Assembly: GCA_963765705.1 (NCBI GenBank)
Contig: CAVXXJ010000013.1
Span: 310,001 to 374,000, forward strand
Origin: Gaiellasilicea sp963765705
GTDB taxonomy: Bacteria; Actinomycetota; Thermoleophilia; Gaiellales; Gaiellaceae
DNA: 64,000 bases
Direction of reading: 5' to 3'
Under the pieces are notes generated by a model. The model worked only from the letters and a program-made list of their open reading frames with translations, was not told the DNA's origin and searched no databases. Position numbers and translations under genes: made by a program. Below, piece after piece: positions 10,673 to 18,374 of the stretch; within the stretch, counting starts at the first letter, position 1; the number at the start of each line of letters is the position of its first letter.

Positions 10673-10688
10673 GGCCGCTTCGGCGGCC
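10673..10688 (+). terminator. GGCCGC-TTCG-GCGGCC hairpin before mnmA
   Basis: A 6-bp GC stem closed by a stable TTCG tetraloop, 41 bases before the mnmA start. No T tract follows, so it is a weak terminator or only a structural spacer. Confidence 0.4.
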
Positions 10689-10715
10689 GGGCTCGATTGG
10701 CGCAGTTGCGCCGAC

Positions 10716-10721
10716 TAGGCT
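10716..10721 (+). promoter_or_regulatory. -10 box TAGGCT for mnmA
   Basis: TAGGCT followed by 7 bases and then ATG 10729, a leaderless arrangement. It is preceded by an imperfect inverted repeat GGCGCAGTTGCGCC. Confidence 0.55.
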
Positions 10722-10728
10722 AGCGGGC

Positions 10729-11991
10729 ATGATCGAGGTCGTCGGAGACTCCGCCCGCGGAGCCGAGCTTGCATTCGTGCGGCTCACCGTCGACGGCGAC
10801 CGGATCGTCGAAGCCGACGCGCCTGGGCTGGCGCGGCCGCTCGCCGGCCTGACGCTGCTCGAGGCGGCCGCCGTCCCCGGCGAGACGCTCGCTGCCGACG
10901 CGCTCGCGAACGCGCTCGCCGAGGTCTTCACCGCCGCGCCCGATCCCGGCCGGATCGCGGTTGCGATGAGCGGCGGCGTCGACAGCGCCGTCGCGCTGCT
11001 CCGCGCCGGGCCGAAGGCGATCGGCGTCACGCTCAGGCTCTGGCTCGACCCGGCCGGCCCCGACTCCGAGCGCGCCTGCTGCTCGCCGGAGGCCGTGATC
11101 GCCGCGCGCGAGACCTGCCACTCGCTGGGGCTCCCGCACGTGACGCTCGACCTGCGCGAGGCGTTCCGCCGCGCGGTCGTCGACCCCTTCGTCGAGTCGT
11201 ACGCACGCGGGGAGACCCCGAACCCGTGCGGCCGCTGCAACGGCGACTTCCGCTTCGACGAGCTCCTCGCCTTCACCGAGCGTGCGGGCGCCGCGAAGCT
11301 CTGGACCGGCCACTACGCGCGGATCGTCGAGCGCGACGGTCGGCGGCTGCTCGCGCGCGCCGCCGATCCAGACAAGGACCAGTCCTACATGCTCGCCCCG
11401 CTCGACCCGGCTCAGCTCGACCGGATCGAGTTCCCGCTCGGGGAGCTGACGAAGCCGGAGACGCGTGCCGAGGCCGCGGCGGCGGGACTCGTCGTCGCCG
11501 AGCGCCGCGAGAGCCAGGAGGCGTGCTTCCTCGCCGGCGACGACTATCGCGCCTTCCTGGAGCGGCGTGGACTGGAGCCGTCCGACGGATCGATCGTCGA
11601 CGAGGAGGGCCACGAGCTCGGCCGGCACGACGGCGTCTGGCGCTACACGCCGGGCCAGCGGCGCGGCATCGGTGTCTCGTCGGCCGAGCCGCTGTATGCG
11701 CTTCGCTCGGACGCCGCGACGAACACGCTCGTCGTCGGGCCCCGCGGCTCGCTTGCATGTTCTGCGGTCGAGGTGAGGGGCGTGCTGCACGTTCCGGTCG
11801 AGCGCGCCGATGCGAAGCTCCGCTACCGCTCCGGAGCGATCGCAGCGCGCGTTCGGCCCAACGACGACGGGTTCACCCTGGCGCTCGAGCAGCCGGCCTA
11901 CGGCGTCGCACCGGGCCAGATCGCGGCGCTGTACGACGATGGCGGCGCCGTCGTCGGTTGCGGTGTGGTGTCGAGCGCGGGTCGTAACTAG
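10729..11991 (+). CDS. mnmA: tRNA-uridine 2-sulfurtransferase with N-terminal extension
   Basis: MnmA makes 2-thiouridine at position 34 of tRNAs for Lys, Glu and Gln using ATP and relayed sulfur. The PP-loop SGGVDS is at residues 81-86, the first catalytic Cys is in TPNPCGRCN (~165), the second in SQEACFLAG (~263), and the C-terminal beta domains follow. Usual MnmA starts within ~10 residues of the PP-loop; here ~75 extra residues precede it and look like a shortened NifU/IscU-type segment (GDSARGAELAFVRLTVDG) lacking the cluster cysteines. ATG 10729 is supported by a -10 box 7 bases upstream. Total 420 residues. Confidence 0.93.
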   Translation: MIEVVGDSARGAELAFVRLTVDGDRIVEADAPGLARPLAGLTLLEAAAVPGETLAADALANALAEVFTAAPDPGRIAVAMSGGVDSAVALLRAGPKAIGVTLRLWLDPAGPDSERACCSPEAVIAARETCHSLGLPHVTLDLREAFRRAVVDPFVESYARGETPNPCGRCNGDFRFDELLAFTERAGAAKLWTGHYARIVERDGRRLLARAADPDKDQSYMLAPLDPAQLDRIEFPLGELTKPETRAEAAAAGLVVAERRESQEACFLAGDDYRAFLERRGLEPSDGSIVDEEGHELGRHDGVWRYTPGQRRGIGVSSAEPLYALRSDAATNTLVVGPRGSLACSAVEVRGVLHVPVERADAKLRYRSGAIAARVRPNDDGFTLALEQPAYGVAPGQIAALYDDGGAVVGCGVVSSAGRN

Positions 11992-11994
11992 GAT
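11989..11994 (+). promoter_or_regulatory. -10 box TAGGAT overlapping the mnmA stop
   Basis: The TAG stop of mnmA is the first half of TAGGAT, which is 7 bases before the GTG at 12002. Confidence 0.5.
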
Positions 11995-12001
11995 TCAGCC
12001 G

Positions 12002-12469
12002 GTGCAGCTTCTCGGATCCACCGCCGGCGACGTCGCCAACTACGCCCTCGCCGCGTTTCTGATCGCGGTCGGGGGCGGCCTCGGCTACGCGTTCTTCCGC
12101 CTGGGCGGAACCTTCGGACGTCTTTCCTCGTTGATCAAGGGAACGGAACAGGAAGTGCTGCCGGTCATCAACAAGGTCGGCGTGAGCGTCGACAAGGTGA
12201 ACGGGCAGCTGGACAAGGTGGATCGGGTGACGGACAGCGCAGTGGACATGGCCGACAGCGTCGACACCGCGGTACGCGCGGTGAGCATGGCGATCACGCG
12301 CCCCGTGCAGAAGGTCTCCGGCCTGGCCGCCGGGGTCACGCACGGTGCCGCGTCGCTGAAGGCGCATCGGGACTGGTCCGAAGCGGTCCGCACCGGCAAG
12401 GAAGCAGCCGCACGACGGGAGCGCGACCTCGGTGACGAGTTGCGCGCTGCCGACGAACAGAAACCGTGA
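12002..12469 (+). CDS. DUF948-like membrane protein
   Basis: A 155-residue protein with one N-terminal membrane helix (residues ~10-30) followed by a helical, amphipathic region with repeated Val/Asp-Lys-Val patterns (INKVGVSVDKVNGQLDKVDRV), typical of DUF948/YtxG-like proteins found near stress-sigma genes. A charged C-terminal tail follows. The start is the GTG at 12002, fitted to the -10 box and to the beginning of the membrane-helix region. Its stop overlaps the start of the RsbW-like gene, so it is first in a three-gene unit with the anti-sigma-like protein and sigma factor. Confidence 0.72.
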   Translation: MQLLGSTAGDVANYALAAFLIAVGGGLGYAFFRLGGTFGRLSSLIKGTEQEVLPVINKVGVSVDKVNGQLDKVDRVTDSAVDMADSVDTAVRAVSMAITRPVQKVSGLAAGVTHGAASLKAHRDWSEAVRTGKEAAARRERDLGDELRAADEQKP

Positions 12470-12861
12470 TGGACGAGTTCACGATTCACATCCCGCGAGA
12501 GCGCCACTTCTCGGCTGTCGCAGACCTCGTGGTGGGCGGGATCGCGGCCCGGCACGAGGTGACGCTCGACGTCCTGGACGACATCCAGCTGGCGCTCGAC
12601 TCGCTGCTCGAGCACGACGAGACCGACGAGCGTGAGCTCGAGATCGTCCTCCGCGTCGCCGACGGCACGATCGAGGCCAGCGTCGGCCCGCTTGCGCAGA
12701 CGACGGCTGCAGCTCTCGACGAGGAGAAGGCGGCGGGCGACGGAGTCGGGCTGCGCCGCCTGCTCGAGACGACGATGGACAGCGTCATTCTGAACGAGCG
12801 CGACGGCGGTGCCTGGGTCGAGCTCCGCAAGGGCTACGTGCTCGCCGGGTCGGGATCGTGA
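12466..12861 (+). CDS. RsbW-like anti-sigma-type protein with degenerate ATPase motifs
   Basis: A ~131-residue protein placed directly before, and overlapping, a SigB/SigF-type sigma gene, the usual position of an RsbW/SpoIIAB anti-sigma kinase. It keeps the fold pattern (IHIPRERHFSAVADLVVGGI, DDIQLALDSLLEH, GVGLRRLLETTMDSV, WVELRKGY). The N-box, normally a Glu and an Asn three residues apart, reads LALDSLLEH here with neither residue, and the glycine box is reduced to GVGL. ATP binding is therefore doubtful; it may bind sigma without being a kinase. Starts possible at GTG 12466 or ATG 12469. Confidence 0.72.
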   Translation: MMDEFTIHIPRERHFSAVADLVVGGIAARHEVTLDVLDDIQLALDSLLEHDETDERELEIVLRVADGTIEASVGPLAQTTAAALDEEKAAGDGVGLRRLLETTMDSVILNERDGGAWVELRKGYVLAGSGS

Positions 12862-13637
12862 CGCGCGCGTCCGACAAGGCGCTGCTCCGCCGCTACCACG
12901 AGCAAGGTGACCTCGCTGCGCGCGAGCAGCTGATCGAGCAGTACCTCTCGCTCGTGCGATCGCTCGCGCGGCGCTACGCCTACCGTGGCGAACAGCTCGA
13001 CGATCTCGTTCAGATCGGCTGCATCGGCCTGATCAAGGCGATCGACCGCTTCGACATCGACCGCGGCGTCGAGCTGACCACGTACGCGACGCCGAACATC
13101 ATCGGCGAGATCAAGCGTCACTTCCGCGACAAGGGCTGGGCCGTGCGCGTCCCGCGCGGGCTCCAGGAGCTCAACGTCCAGCTGTCGAAGATCGTCGAGG
13201 AGCAAACAGTCCAGCTCGGCCGCTCGCCGACGATTCCGGAGCTGGCGAAAGCCGCGGGCGTGGAGGAGGAGCTCGTGCTCGAGGCCCTCGAGTCCGGCCG
13301 CGCCTACACGTCGCTCTCGCTCTCGGCCGGCGGCTCCGACGAGGACGGCGAGCTCGACCCGCTCGAGTCGCTCGGCACGGAAGAGCACCAGTACTCGGTC
13401 TCGGAAGACCGCGCCGTGCTCGCTCCCGGCTTCCGCGCGCTCGACGACCGGGAGCGGAAGATCCTGCATCTGCGCTTCTTCGACGGCCTGACGCAGAGCC
13501 AGATCGCCCAGCAGGTCGGAATCTCGCAGATGCACGTCTCCCGGCTGATCCGCCGTGCGCTCGAGAAGATCCGCGACGAGATCGCGACCGACGAGCAGCT
13601 CGAGGCCGCGTCGGCCCCGAAGCGCCGCGCCTCCTAG
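12858..13637 (+). CDS. SigB/SigF-type alternative sigma factor
   Basis: A 259-residue group 3 sigma factor. Region 2 is clear (LVRSLARRYAYRGEQLDDLVQIGCIGLIKAIDRFD, then the -10-binding TYATPNIIGEIKRHFRDKGW), region 3 spans LGRSPTIPELAKAAGV, and region 4 has the helix-turn-helix LTQSQIAQQVGISQMHVSRLIRRAL. This is the family controlled by RsbW/RsbV partner switching in stress or development. GTG 12858 overlaps the stop of the RsbW-like gene, so the regulator and sigma are made together. After the stop comes a structured spacer, then alaS. Confidence 0.93.
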   Translation: MTRASDKALLRRYHEQGDLAAREQLIEQYLSLVRSLARRYAYRGEQLDDLVQIGCIGLIKAIDRFDIDRGVELTTYATPNIIGEIKRHFRDKGWAVRVPRGLQELNVQLSKIVEEQTVQLGRSPTIPELAKAAGVEEELVLEALESGRAYTSLSLSAGGSDEDGELDPLESLGTEEHQYSVSEDRAVLAPGFRALDDRERKILHLRFFDGLTQSQIAQQVGISQMHVSRLIRRALEKIRDEIATDEQLEAASAPKRRAS

Positions 13638-13813
13638 GAGCGCCTGGCGAGACATCGGCTGAGCCGCCGGGCCGCGTTGCTCGTCCCGATGCGGCGTCCT
13701 CAGTCGCGTCGATAGCCACCGCTATCGACGCTCCCTGCGTCCTTGCCTCGGAACGAGCAACGCACCCCGGCGACGAGCGACGTCCCGCCAGGCCCTCCAG
13801 TCACACCTAGAAT
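13635..13813 (+). repeat. Palindromic structured spacer, copy 1 (before alaS)
   Basis: The spacer between the sigma gene and alaS is almost fully base-paired. Outer arms: GGAG plus GCCTGGCG (13637-13649) pair with CGCCAGGC plus CTCC (13786-13798). Next, GCGTTGCTCGT (13674-13684) pairs with ACGAGCAACGC (13753-13763), and GCGTCGATAGC (13706-13716) pairs with GCTATCGACGC (13721-13731). The left end CTAGGAG..CTGGCGA..ATCGGCTGAG.CGCCGGG is shared with a second element at 47728. The right end runs straight into the TAGAAT box of alaS. It may be a dispersed repeat, a terminator, or an operator-like site. Confidence 0.7.
13808..13813 (+). promoter_or_regulatory. -10 box TAGAAT for alaS
   Basis: TAGAAT followed by 6 bases and the GTG at 13820. 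It sits at the right edge of the palindromic spacer, as in the deoB copy. Confidence 0.6.
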
Positions 13814-13819
13814 CCCAGG

Positions 13820-16339
13820 GTGCAAACGTCGGCCGAGCTGCGCGAGGGCTTCTTTTCCTACTTCGAGGAGAAGGGTCACAAGCGGCTGCCGTCGTGGCCG
13901 CTCGTCCCGCGTGCCGACGACCACTCGACGCTGCTGACGACTGCCGGGATGCAGCCGCAGATGCCGTACTTCCTCGGCCGCGAGTCGCCGCCCGCGCTGC
14001 TCACCTGCACGTCGCAGAAGTGCTTCCGGACGCCCGACATCGACGAGGTCGGGCGTAACGGCCATCACCTGACCTTCTTCGAGATGCTCGGCAACTTCTC
14101 GTTCGGCCAGTACTTCAAGCAGGGCGCGGTCGAATACGCCACCGACTTCATCCAGAACCGCCTCGAGCTCGACTGGGATCGCGTCTGGGCGACGGTGCAC
14201 GCCGGCGACCCGGCCTTGGGTCTCGGCCCCGACGAGGTCGCGATCAGGGAGTGGGAGGCGATCGGGATGCCGTCCGAGCGGATCGTCGCGCTCCCGACCT
14301 CCGAGAACTTCTGGTCGGTCGGCGGGCCTGGCCCGTGCGGCCCGGACTCGGAGATCTACTGGGACTGGGGGCCGGAGTACGGCTGCGGCGATCCCACGTG
14401 TGCGCCCGCGTGCCCGCGGTGCGACCGCTTCCTCGAGTTCTGGAACCTCGTCTTCATGGAGTACGAGCAGCACGCGGACGGGACGCTGACGCCGCTGCCG
14501 AAGCAGAACATCGACACCGGCATGGGGCTCGAGCGGCTGGCGGCGATCGTCCAGGACGTCCGCTCCGTCTACGAGACCGACGGCTACCAGGCGATCATGG
14601 CGTGGGTGGCGGCGGAGAGCGGCGTCGCGTACGGCGAGTCGGAGCGGGCGACCAAGGCCCACCGCATCCTGGCCGACCACGGGCGCGGGATGACGTTCCT
14701 CGTCGCCGACGGCGTCAAGCCTTCGAACGAGGGCCGTGGGTACGTGCTCAGGCGGGTGATCCGCCGCGCCGTCCAGCAAGCGCAGACGATCGGCCTCGAG
14801 GAGCTCTGGCGCCTGACCGACGTCGTCGTCGAGCAGATGGGCGACGCCTTTCCCGAGCTGCGGGAGCACGCAGCCGACATCCAGCGCGTGATCAAGAGCG
14901 AGGAGGAGCAGTTCGAGCGGACGCTCGCGCGCGGGATGGCGATCTTCGACGAGCTCGCGAGCAGCACTGCCCTCAGCGGCGACGACGCGTTCAAGCTCCA
15001 CGACACGTACGGGTTCCCGATCGAGCTGACGCGGGAGCTCGCGCTCGAGCGCGGCATGCCGGTCGACGAGGACCGGTACAGGGAGCTGATGCAGGAGCAG
15101 CGTCAGCGCTCGCGGACCTCCTTGACCGTTCCGGTCCGGCTGATCGGCGACATCGACTTCAAGACCGACTTCGTCGGCTACGAGAAGCTCGACGTGCTCA
15201 CCCAGATCGGTGCGCTGATCGAGCGCGACGACGGGACGTTCGAGGCGAAGCTGCGGGAGTCGCCGTTCTATCCGGAAGGCGGCGGCCAGGTGCGCGACTC
15301 AGGCTACGTCGAGCAGGACGAAGGATCGAACCGTGCCGAGGTCGTCGGCGTCGAGCGCCTGGTCGGGGACGACCAGGTCGTCGTTCTGCAGGGCGAGGGC
15401 TTTGCCGCGGGAGATCGCGTGCGCGCCGTCGTGCCCTGGACGGTCCGCTTCCCGACGATGGCGAACCACACGGCGACGCACCTCCTCCACGAGGCGCTGC
15501 GCCGCGTGCTCGGCGACCACGTCAAGCAGGCGGGCTCGGCGGTGCGGCCCGACAAGCTTCGCTTCGACTTCACCCACGACAGCGCGCTCACGCAGGAGGA
15601 GCGCACGGAGGTGGAGCGGATCGTCAACGAGCAGGTCTTCGCCAATCACCCCGTGCGCATCTACGAGACACCGATCGACGAGGCCCGCAAGCTCGGCGCT
15701 CAGATGCTGTTCGGCGAGAAGTACGGCGACATCGTCCGCGTGGTCGACATCGACGGCTTCTCCCGCGAGCTCTGCGGCGGCACGCACGTCCGCTCGACCG
15801 CCGAGATCGGCCCATTCGTGCTCCTCTCGGAGGGATCGGTCGGCTCCGGAGTCCGCCGGATCGAGGCGGTGACCGCCGGCGAGGCGTACGCGCTCCTGCA
15901 CGAGCGGGCCCGCGAGGCGGACGAGCTGCGGGCCGAGCTGGCGAGCGTGCGCAAGGAGGCGAAGAAGCCTTCTGCGAAGGCCGAGGCCGACTTCACCGTC
16001 ACACGGGAGACCGCCGCGGGCGGTGTCAACGTCCTCGTCGTCGACGTCAAGAGCGGCGACCCGCTCGACGTCTCCGACCGGCTCAAGCAGCAGCACGCGC
16101 CGGCTGCGGTGATCGTCGGCGCCCGCGACGACGGCACGGCGCAGCTCTTGATCAATCTCGACAAGTCGCTCGAGGCGCGCGGCGTCAACGCCGGCGACGT
16201 GATCCGCGAAGCCGCGGTGCTGATCGGCGGCAAGGGCGGTGGTCGTCCGACGATGGCCCGTGCCGGCGGGAAGGATCCCGATCGCCTGTCCGAGGCCGTT
16301 GCGCTTGCCGAGAAGACGATCATCGAGGCCCTCGGCTAG
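13820..16339 (+). CDS. alaS: Alanyl-tRNA synthetase
   Basis: Class II alanyl-tRNA synthetase, 839 residues, slightly shorter than the usual ~875. Visible blocks: the catalytic core start (GFFSYFEEKGHKRLPSWPL), motif 2 area (CTSQKCFRTPDIDEVGRNGHHLTFFEMLGN), motif 3 (TGMGLERLAA), the editing-domain zinc ligands HTATHLLH and CGGTHV, and the C-Ala tail with GGKGGGRPTMARAGGKDP. The frame is intact over its whole length. GTG 13820 fits the leaderless promoter. It is followed with a 1-base overlap by ruvX, a common alaS-ruvX-mltG order. Confidence 0.96.
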   Translation: MQTSAELREGFFSYFEEKGHKRLPSWPLVPRADDHSTLLTTAGMQPQMPYFLGRESPPALLTCTSQKCFRTPDIDEVGRNGHHLTFFEMLGNFSFGQYFKQGAVEYATDFIQNRLELDWDRVWATVHAGDPALGLGPDEVAIREWEAIGMPSERIVALPTSENFWSVGGPGPCGPDSEIYWDWGPEYGCGDPTCAPACPRCDRFLEFWNLVFMEYEQHADGTLTPLPKQNIDTGMGLERLAAIVQDVRSVYETDGYQAIMAWVAAESGVAYGESERATKAHRILADHGRGMTFLVADGVKPSNEGRGYVLRRVIRRAVQQAQTIGLEELWRLTDVVVEQMGDAFPELREHAADIQRVIKSEEEQFERTLARGMAIFDELASSTALSGDDAFKLHDTYGFPIELTRELALERGMPVDEDRYRELMQEQRQRSRTSLTVPVRLIGDIDFKTDFVGYEKLDVLTQIGALIERDDGTFEAKLRESPFYPEGGGQVRDSGYVEQDEGSNRAEVVGVERLVGDDQVVVLQGEGFAAGDRVRAVVPWTVRFPTMANHTATHLLHEALRRVLGDHVKQAGSAVRPDKLRFDFTHDSALTQEERTEVERIVNEQVFANHPVRIYETPIDEARKLGAQMLFGEKYGDIVRVVDIDGFSRELCGGTHVRSTAEIGPFVLLSEGSVGSGVRRIEAVTAGEAYALLHERAREADELRAELASVRKEAKKPSAKAEADFTVTRETAAGGVNVLVVDVKSGDPLDVSDRLKQQHAPAAVIVGARDDGTAQLLINLDKSLEARGVNAGDVIREAAVLIGGKGGGRPTMARAGGKDPDRLSEAVALAEKTIIEALG

Positions 16340-16734
16340 TGAAGATTCTCGCCCTCGACTACGGCGCCGTTCGCACCGGCGTCGCGATCTCCGACGCCAC
16401 CGGGACGCTGGCGCGCCCGCTCGTCGTCGTCGAGCGGGCAGCAAGCGAAAAGGGGCTGCGCGAGCTCGCGAGGCTCGTGGCGGCCGAGGAAGCGGAGCTG
16501 ATCGTCGTCGGCCTGCCGCTGACACTCAAAGGCGATCACGGCGCGCAGGCCGACGAGACGGCTCGGTTCGTCGACGCCCTACGAGCTGCGGTCGGCGTGC
16601 CGGTCGAGTCGTTCGACGAGCGGTTCACGACTGCGCTGGCGGCCGCCGGCCCGTCGTCTCGGGCGCCCGAGGACGCTCGGGCCGCGGCACATCTGCTCGA
16701 GAGCTACCTGGCGTGGACGAGCCGGGCGGAATGA
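16339..16734 (+). CDS. ruvX: RuvX/YqgF-family RNase H-fold nuclease
   Basis: A 131-residue RNase H-fold protein of the YqgF family, involved in pre-16S rRNA 5' processing and proposed as a Holliday-junction resolvase. The N-terminal strand LALDYGAVRTGVAISD holds the first acidic residue, IVVGLPLTLKG the second conserved block, and VESFDERFTT the third with conserved Asp/Glu. The GTG overlaps the last base of the alaS stop, and its own stop overlaps the mltG ATG (ATGA). Confidence 0.92.
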   Translation: MKILALDYGAVRTGVAISDATGTLARPLVVVERAASEKGLRELARLVAAEEAELIVVGLPLTLKGDHGAQADETARFVDALRAAVGVPVESFDERFTTALAAAGPSSRAPEDARAAAHLLESYLAWTSRAE

Positions 16735-17612
16735 CTACCCGTCGGACACAGGTGGCGCGCAGGCGGGCGGCAGCAGCAGCGCTGCTCGTGGGCTTCCTGG
16801 CGCTGGCGCTCTGGCTGGGAACGGGTGCGCTCGGCGGTGACGGGGACGACGAGGCCGCCCCGGCGACGACGGCGGCCCTGCCGAAGCCGGTGATCCTCCG
16901 CGTCGTCTTCCCCGAGGGCTTTACGCGCAAGGAGATGGTGAAGCGCGTGGCCGAGGTGCGGAAGATCGCGCAGAAGAAGCGCAACGTGACGCCGAAGCTC
17001 TCCGGAAACGCGTATGCGGCGGCGTCGAAGGCGGCGAAGGCGCCGGCTGCGTTCCGCAAGGACGCCCGCGGGATCGAGGGTTTCCTCTTCCCGGCCACGT
17101 ACGAGTTCACCCCGAAGACGACCGCAAAGAAGCTGGTCGCAGACCAGATCGACTATTTCAACGACAGCTGGGCCAAGGTCGACCAGCGCTTCGCGAAGAC
17201 GAAGAACCTGACGCAGTACGACGTCCTGATCATCGCCTCGATGATCGAGAAGGAGACGATCGCGCCCGACGAGCGCCCGCTTGTCGCCGCGGTGATCTAC
17301 AACCGGCTCAAGGCCGGGATGAAGCTCGGGATCGACGCAACGATTCGCTACGGGCTCGACGTGCCCGGCACCGAGGCGCTGCGCGTTTCCCAGCTCGAGA
17401 GCGACAACCCCTACAACACTCGCAAGCACCTCGGCCTGCCGCCGACGCCGATCGCGAACCCCGGCCTCGCCTCGATGCAGGCCGCCGCGCACCCCGCGAA
17501 GGTCGACTATCTCTTCTTCGTGCGCAAGCCGGACAAGGTGCACCACTTCTTCACGGCCAGCGAGTCGGAGTTCTACGCCAAGTCCTGTGAGTACGGCTTC
17601 GGCTGCGGCTGA
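16731..17612 (+). CDS. mltG: Endolytic peptidoglycan transglycosylase MltG
   Basis: MltG cuts nascent glycan strands at the membrane. The 293-residue protein has an N-terminal basic stretch and one membrane helix (residues ~16-34), then a LysM-like region (LRVVFPEGFTRKEMVKRV), and the YceG catalytic domain: GIEGFLFPATYEF, LIIASMIEKET with the catalytic Glu, and VAAVIYNRLKAGMKLGIDATIRYGL, then SPYNTR-type DNPYNTRKHLGLPPTPIANPG. The ATG overlaps the ruvX stop, and aroE begins on the base after its own stop. Confidence 0.95.
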   Translation: MTTRRTQVARRRAAAAALLVGFLALALWLGTGALGGDGDDEAAPATTAALPKPVILRVVFPEGFTRKEMVKRVAEVRKIAQKKRNVTPKLSGNAYAAASKAAKAPAAFRKDARGIEGFLFPATYEFTPKTTAKKLVADQIDYFNDSWAKVDQRFAKTKNLTQYDVLIIASMIEKETIAPDERPLVAAVIYNRLKAGMKLGIDATIRYGLDVPGTEALRVSQLESDNPYNTRKHLGLPPTPIANPGLASMQAAAHPAKVDYLFFVRKPDKVHHFFTASESEFYAKSCEYGFGCG

Positions 17613-18335
17613 GTGATCGGCGGCACGACCAGCCTCGTCGGGCTGCTGCGCGATCCCAAGGTGGGGTCGCTCTCGCCGCGGATGCAGAACGCCGCTTTCG
17701 CTGCGCTCGCGCTAGATGTCGCATACGTCCCACTCGGTGTTCCGCCTGAGCTGCTCGAGGACGCGATCCGCGGGCTCGTCGCATTCGGCTTTCTCGGCGC
17801 CAACGTCACCACCCCGCACAAGGTGGCCGCCGCCGCGCTCTGCGACGAGGTCGAGGGCGAGGCCGAGTCGGTCAACACGCTCGTGATCCGCGACGGTCGG
17901 GTGCTGGGCTCCAGCACGGACACGGAGGCGCTCGGGGACCGTCGTCCCGCGAAGGCTGCCGTGATCGGTGCCGGCGGGGCCGCGACAGCCTGGATCGCCG
18001 AGCTCGGGGCGCGCGGAGCGGAGGTGCAGGTCTTCGCCCGCAAGGACGACTGGCCGCCGCTGACCGACGACGCCGACCTCGTCGTTCAGGCAACTCCGGT
18101 GAAGGACGAGCTTCTCTTCGAGCCCAGGCAGGGCCAGACGGTGATCGACCTGGCCTATCGCGCCGAAGGAGGCGAGACGGTGCACGCCGCCGCCGCTCGC
18201 GCGGCCGGTTGCGAGCTCGTGGACGGGCTCGACGTCCTCGTCGCACAGGGTGCCGCGTCGTTCGAGCGGTGGACCGGGGTGCCCGCGCCGGTCGAGGTCA
18301 TGCGCGCCGCGATCCGTCCACAGTTGGAGGAGTAG
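17613..18335 (+). CDS. aroE: Shikimate dehydrogenase, short form
   Basis: A 240-residue NADP-dependent shikimate dehydrogenase, reducing 3-dehydroshikimate in the chorismate pathway. The substrate region has GDPKV-like LLRDPKVGSLSPRMQNAAF and GANVTTPHKVA with the catalytic Lys; the nucleotide fold starts AAVIGAGGAATAWIAEL, and the late QGAASFERWTG motif is present. It is ~30 residues shorter than the usual ~270, mostly between the two domains (VLGSSTDTEALGDRRP). GTG 17613 directly follows the mltG stop. Confidence 0.93.
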   Translation: MIGGTTSLVGLLRDPKVGSLSPRMQNAAFAALALDVAYVPLGVPPELLEDAIRGLVAFGFLGANVTTPHKVAAAALCDEVEGEAESVNTLVIRDGRVLGSSTDTEALGDRRPAKAAVIGAGGAATAWIAELGARGAEVQVFARKDDWPPLTDDADLVVQATPVKDELLFEPRQGQTVIDLAYRAEGGETVHAAAARAAGCELVDGLDVLVAQGAASFERWTGVPAPVEVMRAAIRPQLEE

Positions 18336-18337
18336 GA

Positions 18338-18364
18338 GGAGGGACCCGCCGCCAGGGCCCCTCC
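18338..18364 (+). terminator. Hairpin between convergent aroE and secreted-protein gene
   Basis: GGAGGG (18338-18343) pairs with CCCTCC (18359-18364) and CCC with GGG inside, one mismatch, 7-base loop. It is placed between two convergent stop codons, so it could serve both directions. Confidence 0.5.
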
Positions 18365-18374
18365 AATCCCGCGA

